Assembly (NCBI GenBank): GCA_937924465.1
Contig: CALDSP010000069.1
Coordinates: 1 to 5,102 of the forward strand
Length of the DNA stretch: 5,102 bases
Origin: an uncultured Leptospiraceae bacterium
Lineage (GTDB): Bacteria > Spirochaetota > Leptospiria > Leptospirales > Leptospiraceae
Direction of reading: 5' to 3'
Shown here: positions 1 through 5,102 of the stretch, in pieces
How positions within the stretch are numbered: position 1 is the first letter of the stretch
Layout of the letters: each line of letters opens with the position of its first letter
The notes under the pieces: model-generated
Database searches by the model: none
Told to the model about the DNA's origin: nothing
What the model saw: only the letters and a program-made list of their open reading frames with translations
Translations under genes and position numbers: made by a program

Positions 1-1266
1 AAGTTTTAAAGCCAAATGAAAATTACCACATCTAGAACTTTTTAGTATACCGCCACTTTGGATAAAGTTTAATAGAGGATTTTCATTTATATTTCCATAA
101 ACTAAAATAGCTCCTCTTGGTCGAACTAAAGATTCTTCTGAATTTTGAAAAGGACGAATGATTGTATCAATTTCTTGGATATTTTGTGCTATAGCTATAT
201 CAAAACGAGGAAGCTTATTTTTGAAAGGATCCCTATTCCAAAATTCAGGGAACTCAGAAAATTCTGGACTAAAAGAAAGTTTATTAGAAATTTCTAATAC
301 GTTACGCAACAAAGGACTAATATAAACTGTTTCATTTTTCCAAGTATCATTTTGCCAATGAAACTCTAAATTTTCTTTTGAATAAGGTAAAATACTTAAC
401 TCATCTACAACTAAAGCAGTCATATTTTTGATTCCACACACTTCAAGTCCATTTGTAGATTTTAGATGAACTTCTTTTTTAGCTAACTTTAAGGCAATTT
501 CAAAACCTTGAGGATTTGCAGTTGTATCATAAACAATATCAAACTCTTTGGTGAGTTTTTCTATAGATATATTTTGTAAATTAATTTCTCTGTCACTTCC
601 TAATTGTTTAGTGAGTTTGAGTGGCTCCGCTCTTCGTGCAATGGCTATAATTTCAAAGTTTAGATTCTGCTGTTTACGAAAAAGATATAAAGCAGCAATC
701 AATAAACTTCCAAGTCTTCTTGGTCCTAAAACTGCCACCCTTTGTCCATCTTGAGGAGGAGAAGCTATAATAGCTTGTAAAGCTGCAGCAAATGGCTCTG
801 TTAAAATAGCAACTTTTTCTGGAACTTTTCCAATGCTTACAATTGCATTTTTAGGTGCTAAAATATATTTTCCAAATCCTCCGGGAAGCCGATCAATACC
901 TAAAACCATACGACTTGGACTGTGAGTAGGAATTCCTAATTTGCAAAAATTATCTTCTTCCACTCCACGTGCTTGGTAAGTATCATTGATTTCTACCACG
1001 TAACGTTTTCCCTCTGAATCTTCTGCTAATACTTCATGACCCGTAATTTGAGGTAAGGGAAAAGGAAGAAAACGTCTGTCTAAGTCAGTAGAACAAACTC
1101 CACAAGCTACTGATTTTAATAGCTTATAACCTTTGTTTAAACTTAAAAAGATTTCATTATTACGATAAATCTTCCAACCACTTTCTTCATTTCCATCAAA
1201 CTCATATTCAGCTTTTTGAAAAGAGTCCTCTCTTGTATATTCTAAGGCAGAAAATTTTATTTTCAT
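1..1266 (-). CDS. Zinc-type medium-chain alcohol dehydrogenase-like protein, C-terminus cut by window edge
   Basis: The reading frame stays open for 422 codons from the ATG at 1266 to the left edge, so the C-terminus is missing. It belongs to the medium-chain dehydrogenase/reductase (MDR) superfamily, which oxidises alcohols or reduces carbonyls with NAD(P). Visible motifs are the catalytic-zinc region CGVCSTD (residues 55-61, ligand probably C58), TGHE (75-78, H77 and E78), LTEPFAAAL (155-163, E157 as possible fourth ligand), a Rossmann start VAVLGPRRLG (177-186), and SRCGNF (411-416). The structural-zinc lobe, normally four cysteines, keeps only C108; V102, D105 and S116 occupy the other aligned positions. 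The middle glycine of GxGxxG is R183. About 115 extra residues (roughly 293-407) sit between the usual VVDE strand and SRCG. The start is fixed by an in-frame TAA at 1272-1270 (the rhomboid stop) and a CAGG ribosome-binding site. Family is clear; substrate is unknown. Confidence 0.85.
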   Translation of the reverse strand, partial: MKIKFSALEYTREDSFQKAEYEFDGNEESGWKIYRNNEIFLSLNKGYKLLKSVACGVCSTDLDRRFLPFPLPQITGHEVLAEDSEGKRYVVEINDTYQARGVEEDNFCKLGIPTHSPSRMVLGIDRLPGGFGKYILAPKNAIVSIGKVPEKVAILTEPFAAALQAIIASPPQDGQRVAVLGPRRLGSLLIAALYLFRKQQNLNFEIIAIARRAEPLKLTKQLGSDREINLQNISIEKLTKEFDIVYDTTANPQGFEIALKLAKKEVHLKSTNGLEVCGIKNMTALVVDELSILPYSKENLEFHWQNDTWKNETVYISPLLRNVLEISNKLSFSPEFSEFPEFWNRDPFKNKLPRFDIAIAQNIQEIDTIIRPFQNSEESLVRPRGAILVYGNINENPLLNFIQSGGILKSSRCGNFHLALKL

Positions 1267-1269
1267 AGT

Positions 1270-1944
1270 TTACCTGTTTTTAATAAAGAATAATAAAATG
1301 ATAGACAACACAAAGAAGAGTAAATTCATTAAAAAAGCATTCCAAAGTTTTTTTCTTTCTTTTTCACTCAAAAAATAAGCCACAATCATAACAGAGATAT
1401 ATCCTCCAATGTGGGACCAATGAGCAATCCTGTCGGGTTTAAAAACATTTGTAACATCAGAGTAAATCATAAGCCAAGCAACAAGAAAAGTAGGAAAAGG
1501 AATATTTTTTTGGAAAGCTGGAAAAGTATAAGGAGATACAAGAGCTGCAACCACAGCAATCCCTGCTACTGATCCACTCGCTCCTATTGCAGGAGTTGTT
1601 TCATCTTGTAAAGCTCCACGAACAAAAGAATCACTAAATCCTGCAACAATTCCTGCAGCAATATAAAACAAAAGCCATTTTGATTTTCCAATTTTAGATT
1701 CAACAGCTCTTCCCAGAAAAAATAAAAAAAACACATTCCAAAATAAATGAAAAATATTAGCATGAATGAAAGTAGAAAGAAGCCAATTCACAAAGTTAAA
1801 ATTTCTTGGATAAGAATAAAAATATGTATGTAAAGTAGATTCAGGAATAAAAAAACTTAGAAAATAAAATAATAAAAGAAAAAAACAGACTCCAAAAGTA
1901 AGTGGATATTCTAATAAAAAACTTTGCTTTTTTCCTTCACTCAT
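1270..1944 (-). CDS. Rhomboid family intramembrane serine protease
   Basis: A 224-residue membrane protein with the full set of rhomboid marks. HxxxxHxxxN is present as H61, H66 and N70 in the second membrane helix, the catalytic serine is in GASG (S123), and the catalytic histidine is in HIGG (H178). The GRAVE segment (78-82) after the second helix is also typical. Membrane helices are visible at about 14-33, 53-77, 88-107, 121-138, 148-164, 174-193 and 203-221, which gives the six core helices plus a seventh at the C-terminus. Rhomboids cleave transmembrane segments of other membrane proteins; the substrate cannot be read from sequence. No extra cytosolic or zinc-finger domain is present. 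Its ATG overlaps the stop of the upstream DinB-like gene (ATGA, 4 bases) with no good Shine-Dalgarno of its own, suggesting coupled translation. The motifs make the assignment firm and the serine/histidine pair suggests an active enzyme. Confidence 0.93.
   Translation of the reverse strand: MSEGKKQSFLLEYPLTFGVCFFLLLFYFLSFFIPESTLHTYFYSYPRNFNFVNWLLSTFIHANIFHLFWNVFFLFFLGRAVESKIGKSKWLLFYIAAGIVAGFSDSFVRGALQDETTPAIGASGSVAGIAVVAALVSPYTFPAFQKNIPFPTFLVAWLMIYSDVTNVFKPDRIAHWSHIGGYISVMIVAYFLSEKERKKLWNAFLMNLLFFVLSIILLFFIKNR
1273..1277 (-). promoter_or_regulatory. Ribosome-binding site of the dehydrogenase gene
   Basis: On the minus strand the bases ACAGG lie inside the last codons of the rhomboid gene, six bases before the dehydrogenase ATG at 1266. 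The placement supports this start and means that ribosomes ending the rhomboid gene cover the initiation site, so the two genes are probably translationally coupled. Confidence 0.5.
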
Positions 1945-2480
1945 AAAGAGGAAATTCTGGTTCGAATTGCCACTAAATGGGAATATTCATGCAATCCCAT
2001 AACCCATAAAAAATTAAATAAATTCAAAACTCCAAAATAAGGATGCTCCATACCGCGTTTTTGTAACTCTTCTTTTGTACGATTTTTTGTAACATCTTCT
2101 AGTTTTTTTTGAGATTTATCTAACAAATCAAATAATTCTTTCTGTAAATATTGATTCAAAGGAGTAACGGAATCGGGGTTTTTTACACCAGATGGTTTTA
2201 AAAAATAACTTTGAATTTTTTCGTAATCTAAATCTCTCTGTTCATTTGTTGACTCTCCAAATTTTCCTACAAGAACAATAGGAATAGAACGAGCTAAATT
2301 CATTTGAGAAAGATAAAGATGCTCTCCAACTTCAGAAAGAGACCAACGTCCAGTAGGTTTTTCCAAAAGTTGCTTTTCTGTAATACTAGAAAGCAAGGTT
2401 TTTACTTCATTTCTAAATTCATTCCACATAGAAACAATTTCTTTTGGTGACTGAAATTCTGTGGGTAATTTTAACTGCAT
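1941..2480 (-). CDS. DinB/YfiT-like superfamily protein (putative metal-dependent four-helix bundle)
   Basis: A soluble 179-residue protein without signal peptide or membrane segments. The RWSLSEVGEHLYLSQ stretch (residues 45-59, with H54) and the C-terminal GLHEYSHLVAIR stretch (162-173, with H164 and H168) match the spaced histidine triad that holds a divalent metal in DinB/YfiT-like four-helix bundles. HPYFGVLNLFNFLW (146-159) before the last two histidines is the usual lead-in to the final helix. Family members include thiol-dependent transferases (bacillithiol, mycothiol) and many proteins of unknown role, so no reaction can be assigned. It is the first gene of the leftward group. The start is limited by an in-frame TAA 21 bases upstream on the minus strand, with no other ATG in between; a strong Shine-Dalgarno is not seen. 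A T8 tract on the plus strand (A8 in the mRNA) at about 2103-2110 lies within the gene. Confidence 0.82.
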   Translation of the reverse strand: MQLKLPTEFQSPKEIVSMWNEFRNEVKTLLSSITEKQLLEKPTGRWSLSEVGEHLYLSQMNLARSIPIVLVGKFGESTNEQRDLDYEKIQSYFLKPSGVKNPDSVTPLNQYLQKELFDLLDKSQKKLEDVTKNRTKEELQKRGMEHPYFGVLNLFNFLWVMGLHEYSHLVAIRTRISSL

Positions 2481-2594
2481 AAGTTCATTTTCAAAATCTT
2501 ATGAATTTTACCAATCTCTTTTTTTAAAAACTCTTTTCAAAAATCATTCTTTTCATTTCATTGAGAAATTAGGAAACTATAAAATTTTTATTTT
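2481..2594. promoter_or_regulatory. Divergent promoter region between the two gene groups
   Basis: This 114-base, very A/T-rich segment separates the two gene groups, so promoters for both must lie here or inside the first genes. On the plus strand TATAAA at 2578-2583 is the best -10-like match, but no convincing -35 stands 16-18 bases upstream. If real, it would place the transcript start only a few bases before the ATG at 2595. On the minus strand TAAAAT (2510-2505) and TAAGAT (2501-2496) are weak -10 candidates without a good -35. TTTTCAAAA occurs twice (2488-2496 and 2534-2542). The location is certain; the exact promoter elements are guesses. Confidence 0.5.
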
Positions 2595-3527
2595 ATGAAT
2601 TTATCATTACAACAAGAAATTGCCTTTTCTCTTAGAAAAGTGACTCAAGCCACAGCAATTCAAGTCTTACCTCTTTTTGGTAAGTACAATAAAACACACG
2701 CAGACAGTTTAGCAGTAGAAGTTATGCGTAAAGAATTAAACTCCCTTCCTTTTGGAACAAGAATTATCTTAGGAGAAGGAGAAAAAGATGAATCTGCTTA
2801 TCTCCATGAAGGAGAAATTTTAGGAACTGGAGAAATTCTAGTAGACTTAATTGTTGATCCTCTAGAGTGTACAACAAATTTTTCTAAGGGCTTACCTAAT
2901 TCTCTTTCTGTGATAGCCTATGCTAATATAAATGGAATTCAACCTGTTCCAGGAACTTATATGGAACAATGGATTGCAGGTCCAAAATTTATGGATTCTT
3001 TTGATCCAAATGCTCCTTTGTCGCACAACGTAGAAAAACTTTGTGACTCTTTAAAAAAGACCCATTCTGAACTACTCATAGTTGTGCAAGATAGACCCCG
3101 TCATGAAAACTTAATTCGTGATCTAAGAAATTTAGGAATTCGAGTCGCTCTCATTGATTCAGGCTCTGTGACTGCTGGACTAGACATTTGTTTAAACAAA
3201 GGACATTACGATGCTATGATTGGAACCTATGGTGCTCCTGAAGGCTTGCTTTTAGCTGTCGTTGCTAAATGTACGGGTTCAGAAATGAAAGGAATTTTAC
3301 GACCCCATAAAGAAATTTATAAAGAAAAATGGAAAAGCTACGGATTTGAAGATGGTCAAGTTTTAGATAAAACAGAATTTATCAAGGGAGAGTTTTATGG
3401 GTTTGAGGCAACCATCTTATCAACGAATATTTTAGGAAGAGGTATACAAAAGTTTTATGGAAAATATAAGGGAAATTCTATTTCTATTTCTAATTCTTGG
3501 GTTGAATTTCATGAGTGGGAGTCTTAA
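2595..3527 (+). CDS. glpX: GlpX-like class II fructose-1,6-bisphosphatase family sugar phosphatase
   Basis: A cytosolic 310-residue protein that follows the GlpX fold from end to end, somewhat shorter than the roughly 320-340 residues usual for the family. GlpX enzymes hydrolyse fructose-1,6-bisphosphate to fructose-6-phosphate in gluconeogenesis; some relatives act on sedoheptulose bisphosphate. Aligned from memory to E. coli GlpX, all five metal ligands are kept: D37 (HAD), E61 (GEGE), D88 and E91 (VDPLE), and E216 (GAPEG). Y122 (TYMEQ) and RPRH (167-170) also match substrate-site segments. Two usually constant places differ: DPxEGT reads DPLECT (C92), and the DGDV turn reads SGSV (189-192). 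A shift in substrate is therefore possible. The start is set by an in-frame TAA at 2580-2582 with no other ATG after it, and the N-terminus aligns with the family. The nearest AGGA (2571-2574) is too far for a normal Shine-Dalgarno. It leads the rightward operon. Confidence 0.85.
   Translation: MNLSLQQEIAFSLRKVTQATAIQVLPLFGKYNKTHADSLAVEVMRKELNSLPFGTRIILGEGEKDESAYLHEGEILGTGEILVDLIVDPLECTTNFSKGLPNSLSVIAYANINGIQPVPGTYMEQWIAGPKFMDSFDPNAPLSHNVEKLCDSLKKTHSELLIVVQDRPRHENLIRDLRNLGIRVALIDSGSVTAGLDICLNKGHYDAMIGTYGAPEGLLLAVVAKCTGSEMKGILRPHKEIYKEKWKSYGFEDGQVLDKTEFIKGEFYGFEATILSTNILGRGIQKFYGKYKGNSISISNSWVEFHEWES
3517..3521 (+). promoter_or_regulatory. Ribosome-binding site of the PAP2 phosphatase gene
   Basis: GGGAG lies in the last codons of the GlpX-like gene, six bases before the ATG at 3528. 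It decides this start and places initiation of the PAP2 gene directly under the terminating ribosome. Confidence 0.6.
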
Positions 3528-4496
3528 ATGCAAGTTCCCTTAGAAAACGAATATCTTTTTGGAAATTTTCTTTTAGAAGCAATTCCCCATCCCAATAATT
3601 GGATAGGCACTATTTTAAATATTATCACACTGATTTGTCATTATATGGGAGGAATTACTTTTTTTGTTTTTAGTTTACCCATTGTTTACTTATTTTACAG
3701 TCGAAGATTTGGAAATCTTTTAGCTTATGCTTTGTTTTCAACTGGAATTATAAATGGATTGCTAAAATATTTTTTTGCAAGTCCTAGGCCAAGTGGACTC
3801 AGTGAACAATTCATAGAAATTTCCAGCTTAGTACAAGAACACTCTTTTGGATTACCCTCCGGACATTCTCATATTAGCATTTTAGTTTGGGGACTTGTTT
3901 TCTTTGAGTTTAAAAATCTCTTTGTTCGAATTTTAGCCCCTTTCTTTATATTATTTACTCCACTTTCTAGAATTTATGCAGGAGTGCATTACCCTGGAGA
4001 TGTTCTATTTGGTTTTTTATGTGGACTTATTTCTTTACTCATTCTAGAAAATTATAAAAATTTTTTTCAAGACTTCCCCAATCCTCAAAATTGGAAAAAT
4101 GCAAACTCAAAGATTCGTTCTATTAGTTTAGGAATTATCTTTTTAACCTTGCTTCCTATTTTATTAGAAAGTCACTCTCAAACCGAACAACATTTCCATT
4201 CTCTTTCTCAAGTTATTTCTGCATCTGCCTCTTTGTGTGGATTTTTCATTTCCTCTATGCTAATCAAAAAAACGTTTCCTCATCAACCGGAAAAAATTGG
4301 ATGGGAAAATCCTTGGCTCACTGGATTTCTTTTACTCGCAATCATTCTCATTCTCTACTTTGGGTTTGGAAATGTATCCAAAAAATTTTTTCAAGATCTT
4401 GCCTTAGCCCGATACATTCGTTATTTTTTATTAATTTTTTCTATAGTGTATCTTATTCCCTATATTCTTCAAAAGAAAAAAAAGCATAATGACTAA
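3528..4496 (+). CDS. PAP2 family membrane phosphatase with C-terminal membrane extension
   Basis: An integral membrane protein of 322 residues with all three signature motifs of the PAP2 / acid phosphatase family. They are KxxxxxxRP (K80 to R87-P88), PSGH (110-113, with H113) and SRxxxxxHxxxD (S147-R148, nucleophile H154, D158). Such enzymes remove phosphate from lipid (di)phosphates, including undecaprenyl diphosphate, phosphatidic acid or phosphatidylglycerophosphate, on the outer face of the inner membrane. The PAP2 core covers about residues 25-175. A further roughly 120 residues hold about four extra hydrophobic segments (near 197-213, 227-246, 263-280 and 297-315), making it longer than minimal PAP2 proteins. 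The ATG directly follows the stop of the GlpX-like gene in the same frame, and the 3' end overlaps the flippase gene by 8 bases. That context favours a role in recycling polyprenyl-diphosphate carrier during envelope glycan assembly, but the exact lipid substrate is not shown. Confidence 0.9.
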   Translation: MQVPLENEYLFGNFLLEAIPHPNNWIGTILNIITLICHYMGGITFFVFSLPIVYLFYSRRFGNLLAYALFSTGIINGLLKYFFASPRPSGLSEQFIEISSLVQEHSFGLPSGHSHISILVWGLVFFEFKNLFVRILAPFFILFTPLSRIYAGVHYPGDVLFGFLCGLISLLILENYKNFFQDFPNPQNWKNANSKIRSISLGIIFLTLLPILLESHSQTEQHFHSLSQVISASASLCGFFISSMLIKKTFPHQPEKIGWENPWLTGFLLLAIILILYFGFGNVSKKFFQDLALARYIRYFLLIFSIVYLIPYILQKKKKHND

Positions 4497-5102
4497 TACA
4501 ATTTTTCAAAAAGGTAAATTACTTTTATTTTCTGATTTTTTTAAATCTTCTTTATTGGTAAGTTCTGCAAAACTAATTTCTTCTATTTCTAATTTAGTTT
4601 TTATGATTTATTCTGTAAATATATTAGCACGTAACGAAAATGGTTACTTTCAATATTATTTGGGTTACCTTCCCATTGTGCTTGCCATTGCAGAATTTGG
4701 ACTGCCTACTTCTTTAGTAAAATATCTTGCTCCAGAAATTGAAAATATTTCAGAGATTGGAAATTTTTTGAATGCTTCTCTAATAATTAAATTTCTTAGC
4801 TTTCTTGTTTTATGTATTTTAGGAATTGGAATTGTAAACATTTATCATCAAGATAACTTAATCATTTTTATACTCATTTTAGGAGGTACAATCACTTCCT
4901 TTTTAACCTTTTTTGAGAGTATTTTTGTTGCTTTCCAAGAATACAAACAGCTAGTACTATGGATTCCTTTGGGTAATTTATTTAAACTTTTAGTGCTTCA
5001 TTTTTCTAATTTTTATTTTTCTTATCCTTTAGGATATTTAGATATTCTTACAATTTACTCCATCACTCCAATTTTTATATTGTTTCTTTTTTTCTTTCTT
5101 TT
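4489..5102 (+). CDS. Polysaccharide flippase (Wzx / MOP superfamily), 3' end cut by window edge
   Basis: An open frame of 204 complete codons runs from the ATG at 4489 off the right edge, so less than half of a typical 400-500-residue flippase is visible. After a short polar N-terminus come hydrophobic segments at about 22-46, 58-74, 96-118, 123-148, 154-175 and 186-204, with very little charge. The pattern LARNENGYFQYYLGYL (46-61) followed by EFGLPTSLVKYLA (69-81) matches the first two helices of polysaccharide export proteins, where a glycine-aromatic motif is followed by a G-L-P segment ending in a basic residue. Such proteins flip polyprenyl-linked sugars, or other lipid-linked precursors, across the inner membrane. 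The start overlaps the PAP2 gene by 8 bases, with only an A-rich run before it and no clear Shine-Dalgarno, suggesting translational coupling. The MOP-type assignment is likely; which glycan it moves is unknown. Confidence 0.75.
   Translation, partial: MTNTIFQKGKLLLFSDFFKSSLLVSSAKLISSISNLVFMIYSVNILARNENGYFQYYLGYLPIVLAIAEFGLPTSLVKYLAPEIENISEIGNFLNASLIIKFLSFLVLCILGIGIVNIYHQDNLIIFILILGGTITSFLTFFESIFVAFQEYKQLVLWIPLGNLFKLLVLHFSNFYFSYPLGYLDILTIYSITPIFILFLFFFL

Noticed and set aside
548..754. A 68-codon open frame on the plus strand
   Set aside because: It lies entirely opposite the dehydrogenase gene, whose motifs are clear in the minus-strand frame; it has no recognisable domain or ribosome-binding site.
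868..996. Sequencing error or frameshift as the cause of the missing cysteines in the dehydrogenase
   Set aside because: The frame stays open and family-like on both sides (GHE before, VLGI and the glycine-aromatic strand after), so the substitutions look genuine and not a frameshift.
2484..2505. TTCAT...ATGAA inverted repeat as a terminator or attenuator
   Set aside because: The stem is only five A/T-rich pairs with a 12-base loop and no U-tract in a sensible place; it is too weak to be supported.
2561..2583. TTGAGA (2561-2566) with TATAAA (2578-2583) as a sigma-70 promoter
   Set aside because: The spacer is only 11 bases, far short of the 16-18 needed, so the two cannot form one promoter.
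4235..4489. An 84-codon open frame on the plus strand
   Set aside because: It is an out-of-frame shadow inside the 3' part of the PAP2 gene, rich in Ser/Phe/Tyr as expected from a shifted A/T-rich membrane-protein gene, with no domain.
1..5102. Defence system, CRISPR array, tRNA or insertion sequence
   Set aside because: No direct-repeat arrays, cloverleaf-like segments, transposase motifs or terminal inverted repeats were seen; nearly all bases are accounted for by the six genes.

Overview
The window is low-GC DNA (about 30-33% by eye) packed with protein-coding genes. There are two divergent, tightly spaced gene groups separated by a single 114-base intergenic region. I see no RNA gene, mobile element, CRISPR array or intrinsic terminator. 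The style of the genes (rhomboid, DinB, GlpX-like, PAP2 and Wzx-type flippase proteins, all A/T-rich) would fit a diderm such as a Leptospira-like spirochaete. That is an impression from family resemblance and composition, not something the sequence proves.

Minus strand, read right to left from 2480: a DinB/YfiT-like putative metal-dependent protein (2480-1941), a rhomboid intramembrane serine protease (1944-1270, overlapping the previous gene by 4 bases as ATGA), and a zinc-type medium-chain alcohol dehydrogenase-like protein (1266 to the window edge, C-terminus missing). The rhomboid stop and the dehydrogenase start are separated by 3 bases. The three genes look like one co-transcribed, translationally coupled unit.

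Plus strand, read left to right from 2595: a class II fructose-1,6-bisphosphatase (GlpX)-like protein with all five metal ligands but some altered conserved residues, a PAP2 membrane phosphatase whose ATG directly follows the GlpX stop codon, and the N-terminal two thirds or less of a polysaccharide (O-antigen type) flippase that overlaps the PAP2 gene by 8 bases. PAP2 and flippase together suggest an envelope-glycan function: lipid-linked sugar export plus recycling of the polyprenyl-diphosphate carrier. The GlpX-like enzyme would then be a sugar or polyol phosphatase feeding, or simply co-expressed with, that pathway; this link is inference.

The most unusual points are the dehydrogenase (structural zinc site almost erased, altered dinucleotide-binding glycine motif, and an extra segment of about 115 residues before its conserved SRCG motif) and the divergent substrate-site residues of the GlpX-like enzyme. 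Nothing in the window is convincingly an entirely new system.
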